Origin: Neoarius graeffei
Taxonomy: Eukaryota > Chordata > Actinopteri > Siluriformes > Ariidae
Reading direction: 5' to 3'
DNA: 64,000 bases
Assembly (NCBI RefSeq): GCF_027579695.1
Contig: NC_083571.1
Location: 32,146,943 to 32,210,942, forward strand
In this document: piece after piece, positions 12,092 through 22,084 of the stretch
Position numbering within the stretch: the first letter of the stretch is position 1
Layout of the letters: each line of letters opens with the position of its first letter
The notes under the pieces: generated by a model
What the model saw: only the letters and a program-made list of their open reading frames with translations
What the model was told of the DNA's origin: nothing
Database searches by the model: none
Made by a program: the position numbers and the translations under genes

Positions 12092-13858
12092 CCTTTGTAA
12101 GCAATAAGCTGCATTAGTGTGTGTGTGGATAAGAGCCCGGAGCTCGGCTTGGCCTTGTACACATTTGGCCCAGCACCAGGCCAAACAAAAGAAGACATGA
12201 GGTTTCACCACGAGGCTTTTTGTTCCCGAACCCCATGTGACGTGTAGTGACACACAGGGGTCAAACCGGGCCTCCACAACCCATGACAGACCCAAACACT
12301 CCACTAACAATACCTCTCATTGCAAAAGAAGCTTTCGGTGACGAATAGCCATGCAGTGTGGAGTCTGGACGAGTCGAGATCGTATAGACAGAACCAATAG
12401 ACTGTTTATGTTTAAATCTATTAATGTTACAATGATCAATGTCTGAAAACACTTCTCTAATAACACACTAACTTGTTCCATGGTTACTCGCAAAATTACT
12501 CTTTTTCTCTTGTTCCATTCATTAAACTGTTTCAGAAATATAAATTATAACTTTATTTGTAAAATATATGGAGAAAATATTGCATTTGAAACTGTTCAGT
12601 GAGTGGCTCCCCCCACGCTTGCTTTTTCAGTCTGTATTTCAAGAGTTGTTTTCGAGGAGGTGGTTTTTTTTATACCCTGAACATTTTTCATGCCATTTTA
12701 ATAGCAATTAATTATGACTGAACTATTCCTGAATGTCACACTATGTTCAACATTTCGTATCTTTTTCCATACATGGGTTTTCGACAGAAGCTTTAAAGGT
12801 GCGTCAGTGGTCTTTGGATTTCTATTTAAAATTTTTACATCAGTAAGCACACCGTATTTACGTAAGCCAGCAACAAGGAAAGCAATAAGGCGGCCATTTT
12901 GCCTTCCTTTACCAAATAAAAAATGCTCCTCAGGAAGCATCCTGATGGAGTGGGATGTATAAAAAGAATAAGAATAAGATCTTCTCCATATTCATCAGTG
13001 GGTGTTTTCTTTTCTACCACAGATTTAAATGTGCCATCTGCTAGCTATTAAAAAAAGATGAAATGAGGAAAGTTAGAGGGTCTTTGGTCTTCCTTATTTT
13101 TCAGAGGAAATGTAACCTTTGGGAATGGAAACGATGTGGCGCTTTGATGGCCTTTTCATGCGTGGAGAATCAGATGGCATTCAAACCATGACTGTTTCAT
13201 CCCCTGCCTTGTGTTCGGTATCAGATATACTTATTGTACAAGAATTGTAGAAGAAGAAAAAAATCACTCGCACACACACACAGCACATTTTGAGTCCTGT
13301 TTTGATATAGATGTCAAAAAATATTTATTCTCTCCAAAAGAAAAGACAAGATCAAGGGACCTTTAGCTTTCTAATTTCACTAACACACCTTTTGGAAATG
13401 ACAAAATGCACTGTCAAAATGCACATTTTAAAGGTTTAGACTTACATTGTGGAATTTGTGTCGTCTTTCGTAGTATTTCTCAGATGGAAAATTTTGGAAG
13501 AGAGTATCGTATGCTACACAAGAGACCATTTAGAAATAAATCTTCCTAAGGGAGCCTATTTATTGCTTATAAAATATAATATTATAGATATATGCCAATA
13601 TGTTTTTCTAGGCCTTTCTTCCTCTGATCCTACAAAGAACAGGTGAGAAAAACTTAATTAGCAAGTGAGGGGAAATATTTCAGATTGGATTTGTCCTAGA
13701 TACATAAAATCAGTATTAACTGTAATTCCTTATATTTAATGATTTGGTGAAAACACATACAATCCTATAATGATGTGATTCATTACGTCTGCATGAAGTA
13801 TAATATATAAGAAATATCTCTATCTTTAAACTATGTCACACGTCTTGGAGCTAATTAA
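12086..13858. other. Non-coding interval
   Basis: Mostly unique-looking sequence. Overlapping frames on both strands at 12698-13020 have no domain and contradict one another. A moderately GC-rich patch at 12120-12330 is unassigned. Confidence 0.4.
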
Positions 13859-13870
13859 AGCAGACAAATT

Positions 13871-14250
13871 CATCTCATCTCATCTCATTATCTCTAGCCG
13901 CTTTATCCTTCTACAGGGTCGCAGGCAAGCTGGAGCCTATCCCAGCTGACTACGGGCGAAAGGCGGGGTACACCCTGGACAAGTCGCCAGGTCATCACAG
14001 GGCTGACACATAGACACAGACAACCATTCACACTCACATTCACACCTACGGTCAATTTAGAGTCACCAGTTAACCTAACCTGCATGTCTTTGGACTGTGG
14101 GGGAAACCGGAGCACCCGGAGGAAACCCACGCGGACACGGGGAGAACATGCAAACTCCACACAGAAAGGCCCTCGCCGGCCCCGGGGCTCGAACCCAGGA
14201 CCTTCTTGCTGTGAGGCGACAGTGCTAACCACTACACCACCGTGCCGCCC
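13871..14250 (-). mobile_element. Family S SINE, copy 3
   Basis: Complete SINE in reverse orientation: the (ATCTC)n tail first, then the L2-like tail, then the tRNA-like head ending CACCACCGTGCCGCC. It has an exact 12-bp target duplication, AGCAGACAAATT, at 13859-13870 and 14251-14262. Good sequence integrity suggests a young insertion. Confidence 0.93.
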
Positions 14251-14262
14251 AGCAGACAAATT

Positions 14263-14470
14263 AAGAAAAAAAATTGATGTTTGTTTGTTTATTGCAAATA
14301 CAATCAAAATAACATATATGTTCACCCTTGACCTTTGATATGATGTAACATCATCTTTTTAATCCTTTGAAAAGCTTCATTTGTATTGTTTTCTCTGTTG
14401 ACTCACTCTCATATTTTAATAACGTACTAAATTAAATACTGTGTTGAATTCAGTACGTGTTCTTTAGCTG
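14263..14470. other. Non-coding interval
   Basis: Short AT-rich stretch; nothing recognised. Confidence 0.4.
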
Positions 14471-14775
14471 TCCATCCATCCATCCATCCATCCGTTATCT
14501 ACGGTACTTATCCATCGCTGGTCATGGGTGACCTGGAGCCAATCCCATTTGGGCGCCAGTCTATCGCAGGGCTAACACAGACAGAGACATTCACACTCAC
14601 ATTCACAATTATGGGGATTGAGAGTAGAATACCAGATCTGCATGTCTTTGGACAGTAGGAGGAAACCCACACATGCACAGGAAGGAGAAAATGCAAACTC
14701 CAGACAGAAAGGCCTCAATGGAACATGAGGTTCAAACCCAGAACCTTCTTGATAACTCTTGCACCACCATACTGC
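14471..14775 (-). mobile_element. Old, diverged SINE of the S superfamily with (CATC)n tail
   Basis: Starts with (CATC)n and follows the S-family order: CCTGGAGCCAATCCC, the CACAGACAGAGACATTCACACTCA segment in shortened form, CTGCATGTCTTTGGAC, GAGGAAACCCACAC, ATGCAAACTCCAGACAGAAA, then a degraded tRNA-like head ending in GCACCACCATACTGCCC. Divergence is clearly higher than in the other copies, and the tail repeat is CATC rather than ATCTC. Confidence 0.8.
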
Positions 14776-14781
14776 CCTGTA

Positions 14782-14932
14782 CAGGGGGTTGCAAAAGTAG
14801 GTATACAGTAAGGATTATTCCAGTATTACCGGTATTATAATAGTGATGCTTGGTTTCATTTTTCAACATCAAATTTCATTTTGTGTGAACGTTTTGTTTT
14901 TCATTACTGTATACCTACTTTTGCAGCCTCTG
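14782..14932. mobile_element. 151-bp mariner/Tc1-type MITE
   Basis: Terminal inverted repeats: the left end, CAGGGGGTTGCAAAAGTAGG followed by TATACAG, is mirrored at the right end by CTGTATACCTACTTTTGCAG and CCTCTG. The element is flanked by TA on both sides (14780-14781 and 14933-14934). No coding capacity. Confidence 0.85.
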
Positions 14933-14943
14933 TATATTGACTT

Positions 14944-15630
14944 CCATCCATCTACCCATTATCTGTAGCCGGTTATCCTGTTCTACAGGGTCATAGGTGA
15001 GCTGGAGCCTATCCCAGCTGACTCTGGGAGAGAGGCGGGGTACACCCTGGACAAGTTGCCAGGTCATCACAGGGCTGACACATATACGGTAGAGACAAAC
15101 AACCATTCACACTCACATTCACACTTACGGTCAATTTAGAGCCACCAATTAGCCTAACCTGCATGTCATTGGACTGTGGGGGAAACTGGAGCACCCGGAG
15201 GAAACCCATGTGGACATAGGGAGAACATGCAAACTCCGCACAGAAAGGCCCGTCCATCCATTATCTCTAGCCGCTTTATCCTGTTCTACAGGGTCGCAGG
15301 CAAGCTGGAGCCTATCCCAGCTGACTATGGGCGAAAGGCGGGGTACACCCTGGACAAGTCGCCAGATCATCACAGGGCTGACACATAGACACAGCCAAAC
15401 ATTCACACATCTTCACATTCACACCTACGGCCAATTTAGAGTCACCAGTTATCCTAACCTGCATGCCTTTGGACTGTGGGGGAAACCGGAGCACCCGGAG
15501 GAAACCCATGCAGATACGTGGAGAACATGCAAACTCCACACAGAAAGGCCCTTGTCGGCCACGGGGCTCGAACCCAGGACCTTCTTGCTGTGAGGCGACA
15601 GTGCTAACCACTACACCACCGTGCCACCCC
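14944..15630 (-). mobile_element. Family S SINE dimer (copies 4 and 5)
   Basis: Two SINE bodies head to tail. The first (14944-15252) stops inside the CTCCGCACAGAAAGGCCC segment and lacks the tRNA-like head. The second (about 15253-15630) is complete and ends CACCACCGTGCCACCC. One near-exact flanking duplication surrounds the pair: TGTATATTGACTT at 14931-14943 and TGTATATGGACTT at 15631-15643. This suggests insertion as a unit or later recombination. Confidence 0.85.
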
Positions 15631-15728
15631 TGTATATGGACTTGTGTTTCTTAAAATGCCGTTCAGGTGTGTGGCAGCAGGGGCGTAGTCAAGCGTCGGT
15701 CTGTGACCGGAGGGCAGAGTCAGGGAAG

Positions 15729-15788
15729 GTAAGTGGCAGAATCACTGCACCTGATGTTGGTTAATCTGGGTTTGTGTGTCTTCCCCAG
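15729..15788 (+). other. Possible mini-intron inside the LTR-type element
   Basis: GGTAAGTGG at the left and TGTCTTCCCCAG at the right form a well-formed donor and acceptor 60 nt apart. Splicing is not shown by the sequence; the interval is short for a vertebrate intron. Confidence 0.25.
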
Positions 15789-15952
15789 TGACCGCGCCCT
15801 ATATGAGGAGAGAGAGAGCAGAGGAAGGGAGCTCTCTCCCCAACCAGACGACTAGAGAGTTGACAACGTCTGAAAAGACTAAAATAAAGAGTTTGGGAAA
15901 CTTAATTCTGGCCTGCTGTCTTTCTGTGCTCCACTCACACGAACTGCTACAG

Positions 15953-15970
15953 TGGTGCCGAAACCCGGGA
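15953..15970 (+). other. Primer-binding site complementary to tRNA-Phe 3' end
   Basis: TGGTGCCGAAACCCGGGA is complementary over 18 nt to the conserved CCA-containing 3' end of vertebrate cytoplasmic tRNA-Phe. It sits one base after the CA that ends the LTR-like part, the expected position for reverse-transcription priming. Confidence 0.8.
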
Positions 15971-16083
15971 TGAAGCACAGGAAAAAGAACAGCCCCATGG
16001 AGTCCTCCCCCTTCGCGGACCTTGACCACACCCCTGCTGCCACAAGGTGACTTGTGATTGTATCACTACAATGTATAAGGATT

Positions 16084-17422
16084 CATCTCATCTCATCTCA
16101 TTATCTCTAGCCACTTTATCCTGTTCTACAGGGTCGCAGGCAAGCTGGAGCCTATCCCAGCTGACTACGGGCGAAAGGCGGGGTACACCCTGGACAAGTC
16201 GCCAGGTCATCGCAGGGCTGACACATAGACACAGACAACCATTCACACTCACATTCACACTTACGCTCAATTTAGAGTCACCAGTTAACCTAACCTGCAT
16301 ATCTTTGGACTGTGGGGGAAACCGGAGCACCCGGAGGAAACCCACGCGGACACGGGGAGAACATGCAAACTCTACACAGAAAGGCCCTCGCCGGCCACGG
16401 GGCTCGAACCCAGACCTTCTTGCTGTGAGGCGACAGCACTAACCACTACACTATGGAATCAATTTTGTGCCAAAATGTTCATACAATACTTTTGAAATAT
16501 CAAACAAAAACGACAAATCAAAATACAAAAAAAGAAAAAAAAGTCAATTTTTTTAGACTGGCAAACAAATTATTCGTGTAATCGTGCAAAATATCAGTCT
16601 ATTACTCTTCAGAAAACTTTTATTTTTGTTCCGCGTCTTTCTCAGTTTTGCTTGACGTAATTTATTTTGGTTGCGATTCCAGCTTTCTCGTTTGCGCTCC
16701 CTGACTTTTTGCTTGCAGTTTTGGCGCAAACTTCACGTGTGGGTGGGCTGTCCAGGAATGCATTCCCATTGGCTAACTTGTGTTTGACTGACAGCTACGC
16801 TCAGCGATTCCCCCGGAGGCTGTTGCGGCCATTTCCTACTCGGATTCTGGCGGACTGTTTGACGAGTGACCGATCCATTGATGGTAAACAAGGATCGAGT
16901 GGACTTCAGTGGCGACTATGATATTGCATTTACACTTTGTTGAATTAATTCAATATCACAGTCGCCAATGAAGTCCACTCGGTCCTTGTTTACCGTCAAT
17001 GGATCGGTCACTCATCAAACAGTCCGCCAGAATCCGAGTAGGGAATGGCTGAGCGTAGCTGTCAGTCAAACACAAGTTAGCCAATGGGAATGCGTTCCTG
17101 GACAGCCCACCCACACGGGAAGTTTGTGCCAAAACTGCAAGCAAAAAGTCAGGGAGCACAAACTAGAAAGCTGGAATCGCAACCAAAATAAATTACGTCA
17201 AGCAAAACTGAGAAAGACGCGGAACAAAAATAAAAGGTTTCTGAAGAGTAATAGACTGATATTTTGCACGATTACACGAATAATTTGTTTGCCAGTCTAA
17301 AAAAAATTGACTTTTTTTTTCTTTTTTTGTATTTTGATTTGTCGTTTTTGTTTGATATTTCAAAAGTATTGTATGAACATTTTGGCACAAAATTGATTCC
17401 ATACTACACCACCCTGCCGCCC
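16084..17422 (-). mobile_element. Family S SINE, copy 6, split by a foldback element
   Basis: The SINE runs from its ATCTC tail at 16084 to GCTAACCACTACAC at 16451, is interrupted, and resumes with CTACACCACCCTGCCGCCC at 17404-17422. Removing the insertion and one copy of CTACAC restores the usual head sequence, so the order of events is clear. Confidence 0.9.
16452..17403. mobile_element. Foldback element, family C, copy 1
   Basis: Starts TATGGAATCAATTTTGTGCC and ends with the inverted GGCACAAAATTGATTCCATA. The arms are roughly 400-470 bp and near-perfectly inverted around a small loop near 16920-16950. An exact 6-bp target duplication CTACAC lies at 16446-16451 and 17404-17409. No transposase. 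The second copy is at 57060-57910, also with a 6-bp duplication. Open frames in the arms are mirror images of one another and not genes. Confidence 0.9.
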
Positions 17423-17770
17423 ACAAATAAATGTAATAGTGCATATTGGAATAGTTTATGAGTACATTCATACTTTAATAAATCAAAACACTAATAATAT
17501 CTGTCTAATTTCCTATATAAGTGTACTTGGTCCTAAATTGAACAAGGTACTTGGGTAGCCCATGAGTAATAGGGTTAAACCTGGAACAAATTAGTAACAA
17601 GCTGAAAATTTCAGAATATGTTCAGAATACCTTTAGGAATAACATTCTAAAAGTCCCCTGAAATCCCCCTTGTGCTCTCTGAGAAATTCAAGATGGCGTC
17701 CAAAATGGCCGCCAAATGGAGATCTGCCCATATCTCAGGCCCAAAACAAAATATTAATGCAATTAAAAGG

Positions 17771-18409
17771 TCAGAATATATGTTTTGTAGGGTAGGAGAG
17801 TAAATCCCAACATGTGTGTATTAATTACATTGTGTATTAACATTATATAATAACAATGTACACATTATTATAACAGTATATTTGTGTATAGTGTGGATCC
17901 ATTGGTTACTCGTTCACTCCGTATCATCCTATTCTGTTCACAAAACAACAAACACAATTACTAGGGGTTGGAGCACTTATTTTCATTAATATCAATTAAA
18001 GTAAATTGGTGGTGTAAAATGAAAAATGGCATGTTAAAAGGTCATGCTGAGTTCAGTCATTTTTAAAAGGTCATGCTGAGTTTAGTCATTTTTTGTCCGA
18101 ACACACTGGCATTGCTAGTAGTAAAGACTGGCTCTAGAAACTCAAAGATTAATTTTTTTCCACCCTTAAACAAGCTTGAATAAATTCCCTACTTCATTGA
18201 TGGTAGAACAAAGGTCCAAGCATTACAACTGAGGCACTGAGAAGTGTTTAAGTCTACTCATTGTTTATAAGCAAGAGCTTTTATTGAGGCAGACCTTTTT
18301 GTCATGAAAGTCGCCGGAATGTTGAAGAAGTGTACTGAAACAGCTTGCCATTGTAGTTTTAGAAGATAGAGTTCTCAAATTTAATTTCCCTTTAATATTT
18401 TATCAAAGC
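17771..18409. other. Non-coding interval inside the palindromic complex
   Basis: AT-rich, with a small direct repeat (AAAAGGTCATGCTGAGTT at about 18035 and 18065). No coding signal. Confidence 0.4.
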
Positions 18410-18413
18410 TTAA

Positions 18414-19114
18414 AGGAACAGTCCACCGTACTTCCATAATGAAATATGCTCTTATCTGAATTGAGACGAGCTGCTCCGTACCTCTCCGAGCTTTGCGCGA
18501 CCTCCCAGTCAGTCAGACGCGCTGTCACTCCTGTTAGCAATGTAGCTAGGCTCAGCATGGCCAATGGTATTTTTTGGGGCTGTAGTTAGATGCGACCAAA
18601 CTCTTCCGCGTTTTTCCTGTTTACATAGGTTTATATGACCAGTGACATGAAACAAAGTTCAGTTACACAAATTGAAACGTAGCGATTTTCTATGCTATGG
18701 AAAGTCCGCACTATAATGACAGGCGTACTAACAGGGCATTGATATCTGAGCTCCGTATCAGTGCGCTGTCGAAGCGCGCAGAAGGTGTTAGTACGCCTGT
18801 CATTATAGTGCGGACTTTCCATAGCATAGAAAATCGCTACGTTTCAATTTGTGTAACTGAACTTGTTTCATGTCACTGGTCATATAAACCTGTGTAAACA
18901 GGAAAAACACGGAAGAGTTTGGTCACATCTAACTACAGCCCCAAAAAATACCATTGGCCATGCTGAGCCTAGCTACATTGCTAACAGGAGTGACAGCGCA
19001 TCTGACTGCATCTGACTGACTGGGAGGTCGCGCAAAGCTCGGAGAGGTACGGAGCAGCTAGTCTCAATTCAGATAAGAGCATATTTCATTATGGAAGTAT
19101 GGTGGACTGTTCCT
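18414..19114. mobile_element. TTAA foldback element, family D, copy 1
   Basis: Begins AGGAACAGTCCACCGTACTT and ends in the inverted form, with TTAA on each side (18410-18413 and 19115-19118). Arms of about 300 bp surround a small asymmetric loop (about 18735-18790) that contains the only non-palindromic sequence. The TTAA target suggests piggyBac- or Kolobok-type mobilisation; which one is not decidable here. Matching copy at 56291-56990. Confidence 0.9.
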
Positions 19115-19171
19115 TTAAAGATGCACTAAATATTAAGGAAATTGATGTATAATTGTTGTCTTACATTATTG

Positions 19172-20797
19172 CTGCGTTCATGTGCTATGGGAAGATGATA
19201 TTTTCCAGTTGGGAAGTGGTATTTACCAGTGTGTTGTGTTCACATGCTTTTGTTGTTGTTGACAAATTAAAGATGGTGGACCAGATTCAGAATCAGGCCT
19301 GTTATTTGGCTAAAACAATTATAGATTGCCTTGTTCATCAGCTGCAGCAGGAATATGAGTTATCAAAAGTAAAAAAAATGCTGAATATTTCCTGATCATG
19401 ACAAGTAGAGATTTTCTTAACACATTGAATGCCATGCAGTTTTTGGAAATTTGGCTGTAGCCACAATGAGTGTAGCTAGTATCTAGATCATTGTTGGCGT
19501 TCTTTGGACAGCCACAGAATATTTTGTATTAGGCTATAATATACATATTATAATAATATAATATCCATAACATGACTCGTTTAAAAGGTGAGAGTCAGCT
19601 TTCCGTAGGTGAAAACCACTTCTTTCTTGGTTCATAAGCTAGTCTTGTACCGCTCGCTGCCATGTTGAAAAGGTTAAAGTTCTGGTGTGTTCATGTGCTA
19701 TGGGAATTATGGTAAATACCAAACGCCGACATGGAAAGCACACATGAACGCCCCCTCTTGTGGTATTTTCCACTGGGCAACTTGTAGAAAATTTTGATAC
19801 ACGAGTTGCCGAGATGAGATGAACTTTAACCTTTTCAACATGGCGGTGAGCGGTACAAGACTAGCTTATGAACCAAGAAAGAAGTGGTTTTCACCTACGG
19901 AAAGCTGACTCTCACCTTTTAAACGAGTCATGTTATGTATATTATATTATTATAATATGTATATTATAGCCTAATACAAAATATTCTGTGGCTGTCCAAA
20001 GAACGCCAACAATGATCTAGATACTGGCTACTCTCATTGTGGCTACAGCCAAATTTCCAAAAACTGCGTGGCATTCAATGTGTTAAGAAAATCTCTACTT
20101 GTCATGATCAGGAAATATTCAGCATTTTTTGACTTTTGATAACTCATATTCCTGCTGCAGCTGATGAACAAGGCAATCTATAATTGTTTTAGCCAAATAA
20201 CAGGCCTGATTCTGAATCTGGCCTGATTCTGAATCCACCATCTTTAATTTGTCAACAACAACAAAAGCATGTGAACACAACACACTGGTAAATACCACTT
20301 CTCATTCTCATTATCTCTAGCCGCTTTATCCTTCTACAGGGTCGCAGGCAAGCTGGAGCCTATCCCAGCTGACTATGGGCGAAAGGCGGGGTACACCCTG
20401 GACAAGTCGCCAGGTCATCACAGGGCTGACACATAGACACAGACAACCATTCACACTCACACCTACGGTCAATTTAGAGTCACCAGTTAACCTAACCTGC
20501 ATGTCTTTGGACTGTGGGGGAAACCGGAGCACCCGGAGGAAACCCACGCGGACACGGGGAGAACATGCAAACTCCACACAGAAAGGCCCTCGCCAGCCCC
20601 GGGGCTCGAACCCAGGACCTTCTTGCTGTGAGGCGACAGCGCTAACCACTACACCACCATGCCGCCCTCTCGGCAACTCGTGTATCAAAATTTTCTACGA
20701 GTTGCCCAGTGGAAAATACCACAAGAGGGGGCGTTCATGTGTGCTTTCCATGTCGGTGTTTGGTATTTACCATAATTCCCATAGCACATGAACGCAC
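19172..20797. mobile_element. Nested palindrome, family E
   Basis: Both ends carry GCGTTCATGTGCTATGGGA or its inverse. The arm 19190-19680 returns inverted at about 19833-20300; a middle block, 19685-19830, returns inverted at about 20668-20797 after a SINE. The order is therefore A, B, inverted A, [SINE], inverted B, more complex than a simple foldback. Frames such as 19153-19395 consist of arm sequence. Confidence 0.7.
20303..20666 (-). mobile_element. Family S SINE, copy 7
   Basis: Full S-family SINE in reverse orientation from CTCATTCTCATTATCTCTAG to CACCACCATGCCGCC, inserted between two arms of the family E palindrome. No clear target duplication was found. Confidence 0.9.
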
Positions 20798-21289
20798 CAT
20801 ATGTTCATGTATGTAGGTAACCTACTGAGCTAATCTGTCAATCACGTCAACCATTAAATTCCATGTAATTTCCACATTAATGACCTTGTAATCTTGGTTA
20901 ATTTTAATTTTAACAATGTGACAATGGTGAATTTGCATTGCTTGTATGAGAGAACATATAATTTAACATTTTAATTGCATTTATATTATGTTTTATCCCT
21001 GAGATATTGAAAAATCTCCAATCGGCAGCCATTTTGGACGCCATCTTGAATTTCTCAGAGAGCACAAGGTGGATTCCCGGGGACTTTTAGTATGTTATTC
21101 CTAAGGGTATTCTGAACATATTCTGAAAAATTCAGCTTGTTAGTAATTTGTTCCGGGCTGGACTCAATTTTGAGCTCATGCTCTTGGGCTAGGAACTCAT
21201 GAACGTGTGTCTGTTTCCCCTCAAACTCCGGGATAGTCATGCTTGTACCACTGATTTCCGTGATAGTTATCAGTTGGCCAACCATTTCC

Positions 21290-21850
21290 CCGTCTTTCTC
21301 ACAGACCGGAAGTTCGTCTGTCTTCTGCGGTGTGTCGTTTCAAAGCTGGAAAACTAAACAAGCAGGTCAGAGTCTAGTTCTCGAAACCGATGCAGTGTGT
21401 GTGTGTGTGTTTGGAAAGCTGTAATGATCCTGAATTTAAGGTGTTAACCGGTTTATAAAGACATCCGGTTCCTCGTGCAGGTCACACACGTGGATATCAT
21501 TCAGAGTGCCGCGCGTGCGGGATAAACTTGCTAGTGTTTACATTAGCTATGTAGGAATTAGCTTTTTAATCGCTTTTTTTTTAATTTAATAATCACAGAC
21601 GCTGTTTCGAAAATAATATATAATATCCAAAACAACGGTTTGTTACGTATTTGTGTTGTTAAACTAAAGGCTGCCATTGGAATCAAAACAAGCTCGAGTT
21701 TGGAGGCGGAGTCTTCAATCGCTTCCTTTTCACTTGACACGTGCACTACTTAGGGTGTGACGTCATGTACACCACACTCTCTTTAGTGCAGCAATGTAGG
21801 CACTAATAAGAGATTTAGGATACAGCCGGTTAGTCTGGCTATAGGTAGAG
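21290..21850 (+). promoter_or_regulatory. Candidate zcchc7 promoter region
   Basis: Located about 2 kb upstream of the first coding exon, with a cluster of promoter-type sites: ETS-like ACCGGAAGT at about 21305, a CACGTG E-box at 21738-21743 and a full TGACGTCA cyclic-AMP-type element at 21758-21765. The sequence is richer in CpG than its surroundings and largely free of the repeats that flank it. The transcription start and non-coding exon 1 cannot be fixed from sequence alone. Confidence 0.35.
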
Positions 21851-22084
21851 CTAGAGCGTTATCTCGAATTTTAGGATAAATTTTCTGATTTTTTTTTAAC
21901 TCCATAATTCATCAAAGTTCATAAATATATGCTCCTGTATGTTTAAATAGGCGTTAAAATGTATCTAGAGTGCAGTTTATCGACTGTATTAATGCTAATC
22001 AGTTAGCAGATGTGTTTATCATGAAGGTTTTCTGTTTGTATTTGAGGATATTAAAGCTGAATTATACTGAATTAAAAAAAGAAG
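21851..22084. other. Non-coding interval
   Basis: AT-rich stretch between the promoter-like region and the LINE fragment; nothing recognised. Confidence 0.4.

Larger units (their letters stand above)
15670..16044 (+). mobile_element. 375-bp LTR-type insertion with internal tRNA-Phe PBS
   Basis: Begins TGTGGCAGCAGGGG and ends CCCCTGCTGCCACA, with an exact 5-bp target duplication AGGTG at 15665-15669 and 16045-16049. Positions 15670-15951 look like an LTR: TG...CA ends, a CTATATGAG TATA-like box near 15797, and an AATAAA signal near 15887. A primer-binding site follows one base later, then about 74 bp with a short frame containing MESSPFADLD that may be a gag start. Ty3/gypsy-type origin is inferred from the 5-bp duplication and the PBS. 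There is no pol and no second LTR. Confidence 0.75.
17578..21163. mobile_element. Large nested palindromic complex (outer inverted repeat)
   Basis: The 17578-17770 segment (GGAACAAATTAGTAAC, then CCTTGTGCTCTCTGAGAAATT, AAGATGGCGTCCAAAATGGC) returns inverted at about 20980-21163. The 3.2 kb between them holds a TTAA-flanked foldback element, a second palindrome and a SINE. The outer ends look like long terminal inverted repeats of an older element, but no clean target duplication was found. Confidence 0.65.

Noticed and set aside
11849..12310. 153-codon minus-strand frame with Ile-Tyr repeats
   Set aside because: It spans the (TA)n microsatellite; the flanks have no domain or codon signal.
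16667..17300. Mirror-image frames on both strands (FALPDFLLAVLAQTSRVGG)
   Set aside because: The frames lie in the arms of foldback family C and recur inverted and at 57250-57722; no transposase motif is present.
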